In this document: one piece after another, positions 36,980-46,071 of the stretch | Layout: each line of letters opens with the position of its first letter | How positions within the stretch are numbered: position 1 is the stretch's first letter | Origin: Echinicola marina | Lineage (GTDB): Bacteria > Bacteroidota > Bacteroidia > Cytophagales > Cyclobacteriaceae | DNA: 64,000 bases | Reading direction: 5' to 3' | Assembly: GCF_020463795.1 (NCBI RefSeq) | Contig: NZ_CP080025.1 | Location: 5,553,501-5,617,500, forward strand | Translations under genes and position numbers: made by a program | Notes under the pieces: model-generated | What the model was told of the DNA's origin: nothing | What the model saw: the letters and a program-made list of their open reading frames with translations, nothing else | Databases searched by the model: none

Positions 36980-37498
36980 TTAGATCAACTCTACTCCCAA
37001 TTTGCCCAAATGAGAACCAAAGGCAATAATCAAACAAGAAATTACTGCTCCTACGCTAATGGCAAAAAAAGATTGTCTACGCGGTAATTTGAAAATATAA
37101 GCCGCAATAGTTCCCATATAAACCCCGGTAAAAGGCAAAGGAATCATAACAAAAACCATAAGGCCCCAAAAACCATATTTTTCTATTTTATCCCCAACCC
37201 CATTCTTTGCTCTCCTCATCAGTTTAACTGACTGGTTCTTATAGACCTTATGTTTCCAAAGCTTTGCATTGAAGGTATCTATAAGGAACAATAAAATCGG
37301 AAAAACCAATAAATTAGCCCCCAAGCCCACCAAAAGGGCTAAAATAGGATCCAAACCATTGATTACGGCATATGGAATCCCCACTCTGGACTCTCCAAAA
37401 GGAGAAATACTCAATAGAAAGGTATGAAGAATAATATGTATCATTTTGGCAATTATAATAGCATGGAATACCCAATGGAAGAGCGTCAAAATCGCCAC
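36980..37498 (-). CDS. Small multidrug export family membrane protein
   Basis: A 172-residue integral membrane protein of the Sm_multidrug_ex (PF06695) type: four to five hydrophobic segments, with the family's conserved SPFGESRVGIPYAVINGLDP block near 32-51 and MIPLPFTGVYMGTIAAYIF near 118-136. The name is historical and transport activity is little documented; the fold is DedA-related. A start at Met19 is possible and would remove an extra hydrophobic stretch. It is in the same direction as the hypothetical gene that follows it upstream at 37.6 kb, with about 50 bases between. Confidence 0.82.
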   Translation of the reverse strand: MAILTLFHWVFHAIIIAKMIHIILHTFLLSISPFGESRVGIPYAVINGLDPILALLVGLGANLLVFPILLFLIDTFNAKLWKHKVYKNQSVKLMRRAKNGVGDKIEKYGFWGLMVFVMIPLPFTGVYMGTIAAYIFKLPRRQSFFAISVGAVISCLIIAFGSHLGKLGVELI

Positions 37499-37551
37499 CT
37501 TCTCATCAATGGTCTCCCACTAAAAGAAATAGAATTATTGAACTTTAGGAA

Positions 37552-37920
37552 TTAGCTTATCGCCCTGTAAGGAGGTGCCCTTCCTATAAAAACATGGGCC
37601 AGGTCAAATATTGGGTTGTCAACCGATATAAATAAAAAATTAGCATCAAAGGTATTTTTGCCCAGTGATAGGGAACAAACCCTTATAAAGAAATTCTTTA
37701 CCCTTTGATGGTCATCTTCATTAGAATGCTTTTTGATTTTTTGAGCAAATGGACGGTATTGGGCTTTCCCTTTTAACGCCACCATTTCTACCTTACTCAG
37801 GATTTCACCATGAGGCAATGTATCATATACCGGCTTTAGCTCCTCTTCAGAACAGAAGAGGATAACTGCAGTTAACAGCACTAAGTTGATCGATATTTTT
37901 ATGATTTGATACACTTTCAA
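37552..37920 (-). CDS. Hypothetical exported protein, 122 residues
   Basis: I do not recognise a family. There is an N-terminal hydrophobic segment (about 7-23, ending in VILFCSEEE) that could be a signal peptide with a lipobox-like Cys or a membrane anchor. The rest is mixed (GEILSKVEMVALKGKAQYRPFAQK; FFIRVCSLSLGKNTFDANFLF). It lies 50 bases upstream of the small export protein gene on the same strand. Coding is likely but not certain. Confidence 0.5.
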   Translation of the reverse strand: MKVYQIIKISINLVLLTAVILFCSEEELKPVYDTLPHGEILSKVEMVALKGKAQYRPFAQKIKKHSNEDDHQRVKNFFIRVCSLSLGKNTFDANFLFISVDNPIFDLAHVFIGRAPPYRAIS

Positions 37921-38032
37921 TTATTTCATCTTCTGACTTAAGGACAAATTAATCACACAATAACAATCAATTCTCCTTTCATCAGGTTCTTTCACGCTGC
38001 AAATTAAATGCAATTCTAACAAAAAAATAAAT

Positions 38033-38063
38033 TCATCTCTCGGGTTTTCTACCCAAGAGATGA
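38033..38063 (-). terminator. Intrinsic terminator after the M24 peptidase gene
   Basis: The stem TCATCTCTcGGG / CCCaAGAGATGA (one mismatch) lies just after the stop at 38076 and is followed on the minus strand by a T-rich tract with seven T in a row. Confidence 0.75.
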
Positions 38064-38075
38064 GTTATTTTCATA

Positions 38076-39458
38076 TTAGCCTTTCAAAGCCTCCATTCTG
38101 ACACCTTCCACATCATCTGGAGCAATGGGCAATGGCGTCCCTAATAAGTCTGCCCCATCCGATGTAATAACGAAATCTTCCTCTATCCTGATTCCTCCAA
38201 AATCCCTGTAGGTTTCCAGCAGGTCATAATTGATATAAGCATCAATCTGTCCAGTAGCCTTATACATATCAATCAGTTCAGGAATTATATATATACCAGG
38301 TTCAACGGTGATCACATTGCCAGTAGCTAATTCCTTGCCAAGTCTCAGTGATTTCAGGCCAAACTCTGTTGATTTTTTCAACTCAGGAGTATACCCCACA
38401 TATTGCTCGCCGAGGTTTTCCATATCATGAACGTCCAATCCCATCATATGTCCTAAACCGCATTGGAAAAACATGGTGTGTGCACCTGCTGCTACGGCTT
38501 CTTTTGCATCCCCCTTCATCAAACCCACACCTTTTAATCCTTCTACCAAAGTCTCAGCAGCCAACAAATGGACATCCTTAAACTTCACCCCTGGCTTCAA
38601 AGCCTCCACAGCAGCCCTGTGGGACCTATATACGATTTCATACAGCTCTCTCTGACGCGTATCAAATCGAGCACTTACAGGGAAAGTTCTGGTCATATCT
38701 CCTGCATAAAATTCCGGTGACTCTGCTCCGCTATCAAAAAGAAGTAAATCTCCGTCCTTGATAGTATTACCGTAATAATGATTGTGAAGGGTTTGCCCAT
38801 TGATGGTCGATATCGGTGGAAACGACAAAGCGGCATTTTTGTCCCTAGCTACTTTTGTAGCAATAGCCACCAACTCATACTCTTTCATGCCCGCCTTTGC
38901 CGCTTTCATTACGGCCAGATGTAATTCAGAAGTTGTTGTAACGGCCTTTTCCAATTCTACCAATTCTTCCTTAGACTTGATATTTCTTTGCTCGGCCACT
39001 GCTTGAATAAATGGCACCGAAGCCATGGCCTCCACCTCTTCCACTGACTTTTTGAAAATCTCCCTCAGCTTCAACACATGTTCTCCTCTATATGGAGGCA
39101 ATACCTGACAGTCTTTTTTTATCGTATTCGCTATTTTGGACAAAGGAGCTGTATAGCTCACGCCAACTTTTTCTGCCAGCTCGGCAATGGTTGGCTGGGG
39201 ACCGGTCCAAACAATATCGTCTATCTCGTAATCATTTCCGAAAATATAATCCTTGTCCTCGTCACAATCTATCACCCCCACCAAACCTGGAAGGGATAAT
39301 CCAAAATAATATAAAAAGGTACTGTCCTGACGGAAGGGATACCAGTTGTGTTTAAAATTGATACTTGCCTCTTCATTGCCTAAAAACAATAACTGGCCGC
39401 TACCCATCTTTGCTCTTAAATGGGCTCTTCTTTCTTTGTAAATCTCTCTATTAAACAT
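38076..39458 (-). CDS. pepP: M24-family aminopeptidase P (Xaa-Pro aminopeptidase)
   Basis: A 460-residue cytoplasmic metallopeptidase that removes an N-terminal residue before proline. It has the N-terminal creatinase-like domain (GQLLFLGNEEASINFKHNWYPFRQDSTFLYYFG) and the pita-bread catalytic domain with all five ligands in place: LLFDSGAES and AGDMTRTFPVS (two Asp), GLGHMMGLDVHD (His), TVEPGIYI (Glu) and GGIRIEEDF (Glu). The frame is open up to 39599, but those 47 extra residues run through the terminator of the upstream porin gene and look non-protein-like. MFNREIYKERRAHL at 39458 is the usual family start, so it is chosen. Confidence 0.9.
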   Translation of the reverse strand: MFNREIYKERRAHLRAKMGSGQLLFLGNEEASINFKHNWYPFRQDSTFLYYFGLSLPGLVGVIDCDEDKDYIFGNDYEIDDIVWTGPQPTIAELAEKVGVSYTAPLSKIANTIKKDCQVLPPYRGEHVLKLREIFKKSVEEVEAMASVPFIQAVAEQRNIKSKEELVELEKAVTTTSELHLAVMKAAKAGMKEYELVAIATKVARDKNAALSFPPISTINGQTLHNHYYGNTIKDGDLLLFDSGAESPEFYAGDMTRTFPVSARFDTRQRELYEIVYRSHRAAVEALKPGVKFKDVHLLAAETLVEGLKGVGLMKGDAKEAVAAGAHTMFFQCGLGHMMGLDVHDMENLGEQYVGYTPELKKSTEFGLKSLRLGKELATGNVITVEPGIYIIPELIDMYKATGQIDAYINYDLLETYRDFGGIRIEEDFVITSDGADLLGTPLPIAPDDVEGVRMEALKG

Positions 39459-39569
39459 TATATATGGGAAGGTTATATATCCTGCAAAGGTCTTAAAGTA
39501 TTTTTGCTCAACAAAAAAAGAACTGCAATAATTCCAGTCCTTCCTCTTTAGCACTGGCTTTAAACCAAA

Positions 39570-39600
39570 AATGCCAGCGCAATCAAACTCCGCTGGCATT
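39570..39600 (-). terminator. Intrinsic terminator after the porin gene
   Basis: The perfect 10-base-pair stem AATGCCAGCG / CGCTGGCATT lies 59 bases after the porin stop. It also shows that the upstream part of the M24 frame is untranslated. The T-tract is short (TTTTTGG on the minus strand). Confidence 0.72.
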
Positions 39601-39659
39601 CGTAACCTTTGTCTATCAAATAGCCTTTCAAGGAACTGTTTGAATCATATTTGAACGAA

Positions 39660-40874
39660 TTAGAAAGAAAAATCATACTGCACTCTGAACCTCCAACTGG
39701 AAGCCCTTCTATTAACCGATGCCCTGTCAAAATCAAAATAAGTCACATCAGTAGTCAACTTGCTCCTATGCTCCGCAAAGAAAACATTAAGCGCAAGGGC
39801 ATACTCTTCGGTAGTATTTCTAGGTATCGCCCTGTCAGGCTGATAGAAAGCATATCTTCCGGCTACTTCAAACAAAGGGTTTTCTTGCGCTCCTCTTTGG
39901 TGGTTCACCACATAACCTGCCTGGCCATAATACCCCTCTAGATGGTGGTCGGCTGCCCAACCACGTGTATCTAGAATCCTTTTACGATGATACTCACTCT
40001 GCCAACTGAAGCCTTTATATTCAAAAGCTGATTCCAGCACATATTGATCAACCTGATACTGGCCTGGCTGGCCAATATCTTCATATCCTTCCAAATCTCC
40101 ACCTCCTCCAGATGAGAACCTGGTATACATACTTGTATTGGTGGCTCCAGCAGCGGCTATGGAAGCCTGAGGACTCGTGAAGTAGGTCAAATCAGACCCA
40201 TTGAAATCGACTCCGTCTCCTAAAAAATTCCAATATACTTTGCCCACATACATCAAATGGTGGTCATCATTGTCCCTTGCTCCTCTACCATTACCAGTCA
40301 AAATGGACAAACTATAATTAAAGTCCAACAAATTCCCATTATCTATTCGTCCATATGCAGATACTCCTTGCTGCCTATCCAAGGTAAATGGACGATTGAT
40401 TATAGAACGTTCCAACATTTGCTGCTTACCGCTGGAAATGGACCTTTCTCTGGAGTAATCAATTTTCCATTGCCCCACCTTAAAACTAAGCCACTTAAAC
40501 TTTTCCAACTTCACTTCAAAATTCAACAACCTATTCGCTCCTAATTCATATTCAAAATAGTACTTTAACCATGGCTGATGAGCAAATCCTCCTACCTTAA
40601 GCCTAGCCCTATTAATTTTGAAAATATTTCTGGTTTGTACTTCAAAATCATCAAAAGTGACCGGATCTTGATCCCCTGGATAGGCGTATCTAAACTGAAG
40701 CCTTCCTCCAATCTGAAGTCTATATTTATTATCCGGACTTGTAAATTGAAAACCTCTGGTGGTATATTGAACATCGACTCTAGTTGAGTCATTTTCTTTA
40801 ACTTGCACAGCATTTGCTTTTACCGTAATCACAGTGATTAGGACAAATAAGGCAATGGCCTTCCTTAATTCCAT
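39660..40874 (-). CDS. OprO/OprP-like porin (phosphate-selective porin family)
   Basis: A 404-residue outer membrane protein: signal peptide ending KANA, then a beta-barrel ending in Phe (VQYDFSF). The family-typical opening is RLQIGGRLQFRYAYPGDQ, followed by FKINRARLKVGGFAHQPWLKYYFEYELG and the GQWKIDYSRERSISSGKQQMLERS segment that is usual in PF07396 proteins. In Bacteroidota these porins are not proven to be phosphate-specific, so selectivity is open. It precedes the M24 peptidase gene in the same direction but is separated by a terminator. Confidence 0.85.
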   Translation of the reverse strand: MELRKAIALFVLITVITVKANAVQVKENDSTRVDVQYTTRGFQFTSPDNKYRLQIGGRLQFRYAYPGDQDPVTFDDFEVQTRNIFKINRARLKVGGFAHQPWLKYYFEYELGANRLLNFEVKLEKFKWLSFKVGQWKIDYSRERSISSGKQQMLERSIINRPFTLDRQQGVSAYGRIDNGNLLDFNYSLSILTGNGRGARDNDDHHLMYVGKVYWNFLGDGVDFNGSDLTYFTSPQASIAAAGATNTSMYTRFSSGGGGDLEGYEDIGQPGQYQVDQYVLESAFEYKGFSWQSEYHRKRILDTRGWAADHHLEGYYGQAGYVVNHQRGAQENPLFEVAGRYAFYQPDRAIPRNTTEEYALALNVFFAEHRSKLTTDVTYFDFDRASVNRRASSWRFRVQYDFSF

Positions 40875-41197
40875 AAGAATTGCTTTTTTTATAAAGATAT
40901 AATTTTACTTTTTCTATTGTCAAAGATTCCTTGCATATATCTGACAATAACTCAGCGGATGATAAATCAGTCTCTGATATTTAGGCTGCAAAATTATATT
41001 TAATATTTCTCTCCAAAACCTTATCAATATTATCCTTATGTTAATATTTATATCAACATATTAATACAATCGTAACAACGTGATTAATATCTTGGGAGAT
41101 TAAATCTTTAACCTAAATCCTTTTATTAGCAGTTCCACCTTTTTTTCTATCTTTGTGGAGAAATATTGTCTTAACTATTCCTACAACAAATACACAC
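40875..41197. other. Divergent intergenic region porin / prs
   Basis: About 320 AT-rich bases. The right end carries the prs promoter element described separately. No other structure was recognised. Confidence 0.5.
41148..41155 (+). promoter_or_regulatory. Bacteroidota -7 element upstream of prs
   Basis: TATCTTTG at 41148-41155 fully matches TAnnTTTG. The expected start of transcription is near 41162, which supports the prs start at 41198 over the longer frame that opens at 41153 inside this element. A -33 TTTG is not clear (TTTTA at 41121 is nearest). Confidence 0.6.
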
Positions 41198-42130
41198 ATG
41201 ATGCCTGAGGTTAAACTCTTTGCTGGGACCAATACCAAAAAACTTGCAGAATCAATCGCCACCAACTACGGCCAGGAATTAGGAAAATTAACACTATCCA
41301 AGTTCAGTGATGGAGAAATGTCACCAAGTTTCGACGAGTCTGTACGTGGATGCCATGTTTTCCTTATCCAATCGACCAACCCCAATGCTGACAATCTATT
41401 AGAGTTGTGCCTGATGATCGACGCTGCAAAGAGAGCCAGTGCCTATAAAGTTTGTGCAGTAGTCCCTTATTTCGGATATGCCCGGCAAGACAGGAAAGAC
41501 AGACCAAGAGTTTCTATTGCCGCTAAGCTGATCGCCAATATGATCACCTCTGCCGGTGCTGATAGGATCATGACCTGTGATTTGCACGCCGGCCAAATAC
41601 AAGGATTTTTCGACATTCCTTTGGATCATTTAAATGGATCAGCTATTTTTGTGCCCTATTTGAAAAGCCTGGATTTAGGGGACAATCTTATCTTTGCATC
41701 ACCAGATGTAGGAGGTGTAGGAAGAACCAGAGCTTATGCCAAGCATTTTGAAGTAGAAATGGTTGTTTGTGACAAACACCGAAAGAGAGCTAATGAAGTG
41801 GCTTCCATGCAAGTAATTGGTGAGGTAGAAGGAAGGGATGTTGTTTTGGTAGATGATATGATAGATACTGCCGGAACCATCTGCAAGGCCGCCCAAATCC
41901 TTTTGGATAAGGGAGCCAATTCAGTTAGGGCGATCGCGACACATGGTGTTTTGTCAGGAAAAGCCTATGAAAATATTGAAAACTCTGTTTTGGAGGAACT
42001 AGTCGTCACAGATACCATTCCTTTAAAAAGAGAGTCTTCAAAAATCAAGGTATTGACAGTGGCTGATTTATTTGCCAAAGCCATTCATGCCGTGACAGGC
42101 AATGATTCTATCAGTGCCCTGTTTATTTAA
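41198..42130 (+). CDS. prs: Ribose-phosphate pyrophosphokinase (PRPP synthase)
   Basis: A 310-residue cytoplasmic enzyme making PRPP from ribose 5-phosphate and ATP for nucleotide, histidine and tryptophan synthesis. It matches class I synthases throughout: LFAGTNTKKLAESIA at the N-terminus, the ATP loop PYFGYARQDRKDRPR, the DLHAGQIQGFFDIPLDHL signature and the PRPP-binding VVLVDDMIDTAGT. The normal family length is reached with the ATG at 41198 (41201 is a near-equal alternative). The following rplY and pth genes reproduce the prs-ctc-pth order also known from Bacillus, so the three are probably co-expressed, with partial termination after rplY. Confidence 0.95.
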   Translation: MMPEVKLFAGTNTKKLAESIATNYGQELGKLTLSKFSDGEMSPSFDESVRGCHVFLIQSTNPNADNLLELCLMIDAAKRASAYKVCAVVPYFGYARQDRKDRPRVSIAAKLIANMITSAGADRIMTCDLHAGQIQGFFDIPLDHLNGSAIFVPYLKSLDLGDNLIFASPDVGGVGRTRAYAKHFEVEMVVCDKHRKRANEVASMQVIGEVEGRDVVLVDDMIDTAGTICKAAQILLDKGANSVRAIATHGVLSGKAYENIENSVLEELVVTDTIPLKRESSKIKVLTVADLFAKAIHAVTGNDSISALFI

Positions 42131-42173
42131 AAAGAGAATTTTAATTTATTCATACACTTATATATTCTAGATT

Positions 42174-42761
42174 ATGAAATCGTTAGAGATTATAGGGTTT
42201 AAAAGAGCAAATCTCGACAAGTCGGAATTGACTCAAATCCGTGAAGAAGGAAGCGTACCATGTGTGGTTTACGGACCAGGTATCAAAGAGCAAATTCACT
42301 TCCATTCCCCTGCCATTCTTTTCAAGGAGTTGATCTATACTCCTGAAGTACACATGGTAGACCTAAACATCGAAGGAACCAAAGTAAAAGCGATCCTTCG
42401 TGAAGCACAATACCACCCAGTAAGTGAGACTTTATTGCACGCTGACTTCTTGGCGTTCAGTGAAGATAAAGCCATCAAAATGGACATTCCTGTGGATATC
42501 CATGGTTCTTCTCCAGGTATCCTTAAAGGGGGGAAATTAGAATTGAAAGCAAGAACTCTTACTGTTAAAGGTTTGGCTAAAGATCTTCCTGACAGCATTC
42601 CAGTATCTATCAGCCACTTGGAACTTGGTAAATCTGTAAAAGTTGCTGAGGTGAAAGCCGAAGGTTTTGAAATCCTTACAAGCCCTAATGTTTCTATTGC
42701 TACCATCGGTATTCCAAGAGCACTTAGAGGTAAAAAGACTACTGAAGAATCTGAAGATTAA
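42174..42761 (+). CDS. rplY: 50S ribosomal protein L25 (Ctc/TL5 long form)
   Basis: A 195-residue L25 of the two-domain Ctc type. The N-terminal 5S rRNA-binding domain (VPCVVYGPGIKEQIHFHSP; KAILREAQYHPVSETLLHADFL) is followed by the C-terminal TL5 beta domain (SSPGILKGGKLELKARTLTVKG) and a charged tail (KKTTEESED). It binds 5S rRNA in the large subunit. It lies 43 bases after prs and ends at a clear terminator before pth. Confidence 0.95.
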   Translation: MKSLEIIGFKRANLDKSELTQIREEGSVPCVVYGPGIKEQIHFHSPAILFKELIYTPEVHMVDLNIEGTKVKAILREAQYHPVSETLLHADFLAFSEDKAIKMDIPVDIHGSSPGILKGGKLELKARTLTVKGLAKDLPDSIPVSISHLELGKSVKVAEVKAEGFEILTSPNVSIATIGIPRALRGKKTTEESED

Positions 42762-42786
42762 TTCAGCCTTCATACATGAACTTAAC

Positions 42787-42818
42787 AAATCCTGCCGTCA
42801 AGCTTGTCGGTGGGATTT
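42787..42818 (+). terminator. Intrinsic terminator after rplY
   Basis: The 11-base-pair stem AAATCCTGCCG / CGGTGGGATTT (two G-T pairs) with a 10-base loop is followed by a T-rich tract. It probably attenuates transcription into pth. Confidence 0.8.
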
Positions 42819-42852
42819 TTTATTTTAATTTATTTATCTTCAAAGGCATCTC

Positions 42853-43413
42853 ATGAAGTATTTAATTGTAGGACTGGGTAATATTGGCCCAGAATATGAA
42901 CTTACGAGACATAATATCGGATTCCTCACACTTGATCGATTGGCAGACCAAGAGAGTCTTTCTTGGAGCAGCAATCGACTGGCTTTCACTACAGAATACA
43001 AATTCAAGGGGAGAAATATCTATATGATCAAACCAACCACTTATATGAACCTGAGTGGTAAGGCCATGAATTTCTGGATGAAGGAATTAAAAATCCCCAA
43101 GGAAAACGTATTGGTCATTGTCGATGATGTAGCAATCCCCTTTGGAAAGCTGCGCTTAAGAGCCAAAGGATCTTCAGCAGGCCATAATGGACTGAAAAAT
43201 ATTGAAGAACTAACCGGCGGACAGAATTATCCCCGATTGCGCTTTGGCATTGGAGATGATTACCCCAAAGGAAGACAAATAGACTACGTACTGGGCAGAT
43301 GGTCACAGTCCGAAATTAATGAATTACCGATCATCATGGACAAGGCTATCGACATGATAAAGGGCTTTTGTACTATTGGTATCAATATGACCATGAGCCA
43401 ATTCAATGATTAA
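42853..43413 (+). CDS. pth: Peptidyl-tRNA hydrolase
   Basis: A 186-residue cytoplasmic enzyme that frees tRNA from peptidyl-tRNA dropped by ribosomes. Signatures are [18 protein letters not shown] with catalytic His20, the [15 protein letters not shown] block, and [30 protein letters not shown] near 90-120. Length and motifs are normal. It follows rplY after a terminator and is 18 bases before the thiamine-binding protein gene. Confidence 0.95.
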   Translation: MKYLIVGLGNIGPEYELTRHNIGFLTLDRLADQESLSWSSNRLAFTTEYKFKGRNIYMIKPTTYMNLSGKAMNFWMKELKIPKENVLVIVDDVAIPFGKLRLRAKGSSAGHNGLKNIEELTGGQNYPRLRFGIGDDYPKGRQIDYVLGRWSQSEINELPIIMDKAIDMIKGFCTIGINMTMSQFND

Positions 43414-43431
43414 CCCTTACCTCTAAATAAA

Positions 43432-43728
43432 ATGAAATCAATCAACCTAGGCATACAAATCGTCCCTAAAAGCAACCAACTCGACACCTATAGCCTTGTG
43501 GACAAAGCTATAGAAGTCATAAAAGCTGCAGGAGTGAAATATGAAGTCAATCCTTTTGAAACTGTCATGGAAGGCCCTGAAGACGAATTGATGGCAATTG
43601 CAAAAAAAGCCCAAGAGGCAGTCCTAGAGGCTGGAGCTGATGAAGTACTGGTTTATTACCGCATGCAAATCCGCAAAAATGGAGATGTCACTATGGATGA
43701 AAAAACAGCCAAACATAAGCAAGCTTAA
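43432..43728 (+). CDS. MTH1187/YkoF-like thiamine-binding protein
   Basis: A 98-residue protein matching the thiamine-binding family (PF01910): LGIQIVPKSNQLDTYSLVDKAIEVIKAAGVKYEVNPFETVMEG, then the second alpha/beta half with ADEVLVYYRMQIRKNGD. These ferredoxin-fold proteins form tetramers, and some bind thiamine. The exact role here is not known. It follows pth by 18 bases and ends at a hairpin terminator shared with the end of rarA. Confidence 0.88.
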   Translation: MKSINLGIQIVPKSNQLDTYSLVDKAIEVIKAAGVKYEVNPFETVMEGPEDELMAIAKKAQEAVLEAGADEVLVYYRMQIRKNGDVTMDEKTAKHKQA

Positions 43729-43758
43729 ACCTTCTAAAATCCATCCTTGAAAATAAAA

Positions 43759-43782
43759 ATGGGTACTAGTTTCAGTACCCAT
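43759..43782 (+). terminator. Intrinsic terminator overlapping the rarA 3' end
   Basis: The perfect stem ATGGGTACT / AGTACCCAT is followed by ATTTTTT on the plus strand. It terminates the pth/thiamine-binding transcript, and its left arm lies beyond while its right arm encodes the last codons of rarA (KYGY) on the opposite strand. Confidence 0.8.
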
Positions 43783-45034
43783 ATTTTTTACCCCACATTC
43801 TTTGAAGATTTTTCCGAAGATCATTTTCTCGAGCATTCTTACCCGGATCATACAACTTTTGCCCCTTCAACTTATCCGGCATAAATTCTTCCTCCACAAA
43901 ATTCCCTTCGTAGTCATGGGCATATTTATACCCTTTACCATAATTCAGATCCTTCATCAATTTTGTCGGAGCATTCCTAAGATGTATAGGGACAGGCAAA
44001 TCTCCGTCCTGACGAACAATAGCCTGGGCCCTATTGATCGCCATATAGCTGGCATTGCTCTTAGCAGAACTGGCCAAATAAGTCACACACTGGGAAAGAA
44101 TAATTCTTGCTTCTGGATAACCTATTATTTTCACCGCATCAAAGCAATTTGTAGCCAAAAGTAGCGCATTGGGATTGGCATTCCCAATATCCTCAGAAGC
44201 CAATATCACTAACCTCCTGGCGATAAACTTCACATCCTCACCTCCCTCAATCATCCTTGCCAGCCAATAAACTGCAGCATTGGGATCCGATCCCCTGATC
44301 GACTTGATAAACGCTGAAATAATATCATAATGCTGTTCTCCCGATTTATCATATATCGCTACCTTTTGTTGTGCAATTTCAGTCACCTTCTCATTGGTCA
44401 CCACTATAGGATCTTCAGGAATGGCATTGATGACTATTTCCAAAAGATTCAGCAGCTTTCTTCCATCTCCACCAGATAACCTCAACAAGGCCTCTGTTTC
44501 CTTTAGCTGGACATTTTTATTCTTCAAAAGCACATCTTCCTTCAATGCCTGTACTATCATGGCTTCCAAATCCTCCCTCTCAAGAGAATTAAGCGTAAAC
44601 ACCTGACACCTTGACAACAAGGCCGCATTGACTTCAAATGAAGGATTTTCTGTGGTAGCACCAATTAACCTGATCTGCCCTTTCTCCACGGCTCCCAATA
44701 GCGCATCTTGCTGAGATTTATTGAAACGGTGAATCTCATCGATAAACAATACCACTCCCTGTTGAAAACGTGCTTTTTCTATCACTCCCCTAATATCCTT
44801 GACGCCAGCACTAATTGCACTCAAAGTATAAAAAGGTGCTTTCACCTCATTGGCAATGATATTGGCGATTGTGGTCTTACCTACCCCTGGCGGGCCCCAA
44901 AGAATCAGTGAAGGTACCGTTCCCGATTTTATGGCCCTATATAAAAAAGTATTGGGAGCGCTAAGATGGGACTGCCCAATCAGGTCCTCCAACCTCACTG
45001 GCCTCATTCTTTCTGCTAATGGCTCTTGACTCAT
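43772..45034 (-). CDS. rarA: Replication-associated recombination protein A (AAA+ ATPase)
   Basis: A 420-residue AAA+ protein acting at stalled replication forks. Walker A is GPPGVGKT (47-54) and Walker B is LFIDEIHRF (Asp99-Glu100). Sensor 1 is GATTENPSFEVN, and the C-terminal tetramerisation region has SAFIKSIRGSDPNAAVYWLARMIEGGED and YMAINRAQAIVR. These match RarA/MgsA/WRNIP1 throughout. It converges on the thiamine-binding gene and is followed upstream by the threonine aldolase gene with 16 bases between, forming a likely operon. Confidence 0.95.
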   Translation of the reverse strand: MSQEPLAERMRPVRLEDLIGQSHLSAPNTFLYRAIKSGTVPSLILWGPPGVGKTTIANIIANEVKAPFYTLSAISAGVKDIRGVIEKARFQQGVVLFIDEIHRFNKSQQDALLGAVEKGQIRLIGATTENPSFEVNAALLSRCQVFTLNSLEREDLEAMIVQALKEDVLLKNKNVQLKETEALLRLSGGDGRKLLNLLEIVINAIPEDPIVVTNEKVTEIAQQKVAIYDKSGEQHYDIISAFIKSIRGSDPNAAVYWLARMIEGGEDVKFIARRLVILASEDIGNANPNALLLATNCFDAVKIIGYPEARIILSQCVTYLASSAKSNASYMAINRAQAIVRQDGDLPVPIHLRNAPTKLMKDLNYGKGYKYAHDYEGNFVEEEFMPDKLKGQKLYDPGKNARENDLRKNLQRMWGKKYGY

Positions 45035-45050
45035 GCTCTTAATAATATGT

Positions 45051-46064
45051 TTATGAAGGCAAAAACTTCCTTTTAAATTCTTCTAAATGCACATCGGTAA
45101 AATCCATATGTGTCACAAATCGGACCTGATCTTTTCCAAACTGTACAGCTCTAATCCCCTTCAAAGCAAAGTCACTTAATAGCTGCTTTGGGCTAAGCCC
45201 TTCCAACTTCGCTATTACAATATTAGTATGGACTGGAAGGATTTCAGAAATGTTTGGGTGCTGTTGCAATAAGCTGCCCAGAACCTTTGCCCGACGATGA
45301 TCTTCTGCAAGTCTCTCCACATGATGGTCCAAAGCATAAATACCTGCAGCTGCCAGATATCCGGCCTGACGCATCCCTCCCCCCATTGATTTCCTTATTC
45401 TTCTTGCTCTTTTAACGGTCTCCTTATCGCCTAATAAAACAGAACCAACAGGACAGCCTAAACCTTTGCTAAGACAGACTGAAATGGTATCAAACATGGT
45501 TCCCCAATCACTGGCACTTTCTTTACTTTCCACCAATGCATTGAATATCCTTGCTCCGTCCAAATGCAATTTCAATCCTTCCTCTTCGCATACCTTTTTG
45601 ATAGGCCGAACTTCGTCCAAGGTGTAGATACTCCCCCCTCCCTTATTCATGGTATTTTCTAAAGAGACCAATGCACTCTCTGCTGCATGTACATCATATG
45701 GATTAACAGCTTCCTTCACTTCTTCCGCTGTCACCTTCCCCAATTCCCCTTCCAACAGCCTCACCGAAGCAAAGGCATTGGACATAATTCCTCCTGCCTC
45801 GTAAAGAAATATATGGGAATTTTTATGACAGATAACCTCCTTCTGGGGACCTGTATGAAGCTTAACGGCAATCTGATTGGTCATAGTTCCTGAAGGACAG
45901 AAAAGCCCTGCCTGCATTCCAAAAATACTCGCCAACTTTTCCTCTAAACGATTTACACTTGGATCTTCACCAAAAACATCATCACCCACCTCAGCCTCAA
46001 ACATGGCCTGCTTCATCTCTGTAGTAGGCTTGGTGAATGTATCACTTCTTAATTCAATATTCAT
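45051..46064 (-). CDS. ltaE: Low-specificity L-threonine aldolase
   Basis: A 337-residue PLP enzyme cleaving L-threonine or allo-threonine to glycine and acetaldehyde. The fold-type I pattern is clear: N-terminal ELRSDTFTKPT, EVGDDVFGEDP, LFCPSGTMTNQIA, LHLDGARIFNA (PLP-ring Asp) and the PLP lysine Lys200 in SVCLSKGLGCPVGS. Length and motifs are normal. It is transcribed with the downstream rarA and lies seven bases after the GDPD gene's start region, so a four-gene minus-strand operon (DUF2721, GDPD, ltaE, rarA) is likely. Confidence 0.94.
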   Translation of the reverse strand: MNIELRSDTFTKPTTEMKQAMFEAEVGDDVFGEDPSVNRLEEKLASIFGMQAGLFCPSGTMTNQIAVKLHTGPQKEVICHKNSHIFLYEAGGIMSNAFASVRLLEGELGKVTAEEVKEAVNPYDVHAAESALVSLENTMNKGGGSIYTLDEVRPIKKVCEEEGLKLHLDGARIFNALVESKESASDWGTMFDTISVCLSKGLGCPVGSVLLGDKETVKRARRIRKSMGGGMRQAGYLAAAGIYALDHHVERLAEDHRRAKVLGSLLQQHPNISEILPVHTNIVIAKLEGLSPKQLLSDFALKGIRAVQFGKDQVRFVTHMDFTDVHLEEFKRKFLPS

Positions 46065-46071
46065 TGATATG

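Noticed and set aside
39459..39599. A 47-residue N-terminal extension of the M24 peptidase
   Set aside because: It runs through the terminator of the porin gene and is unlike family members. The start at 39458 is standard.
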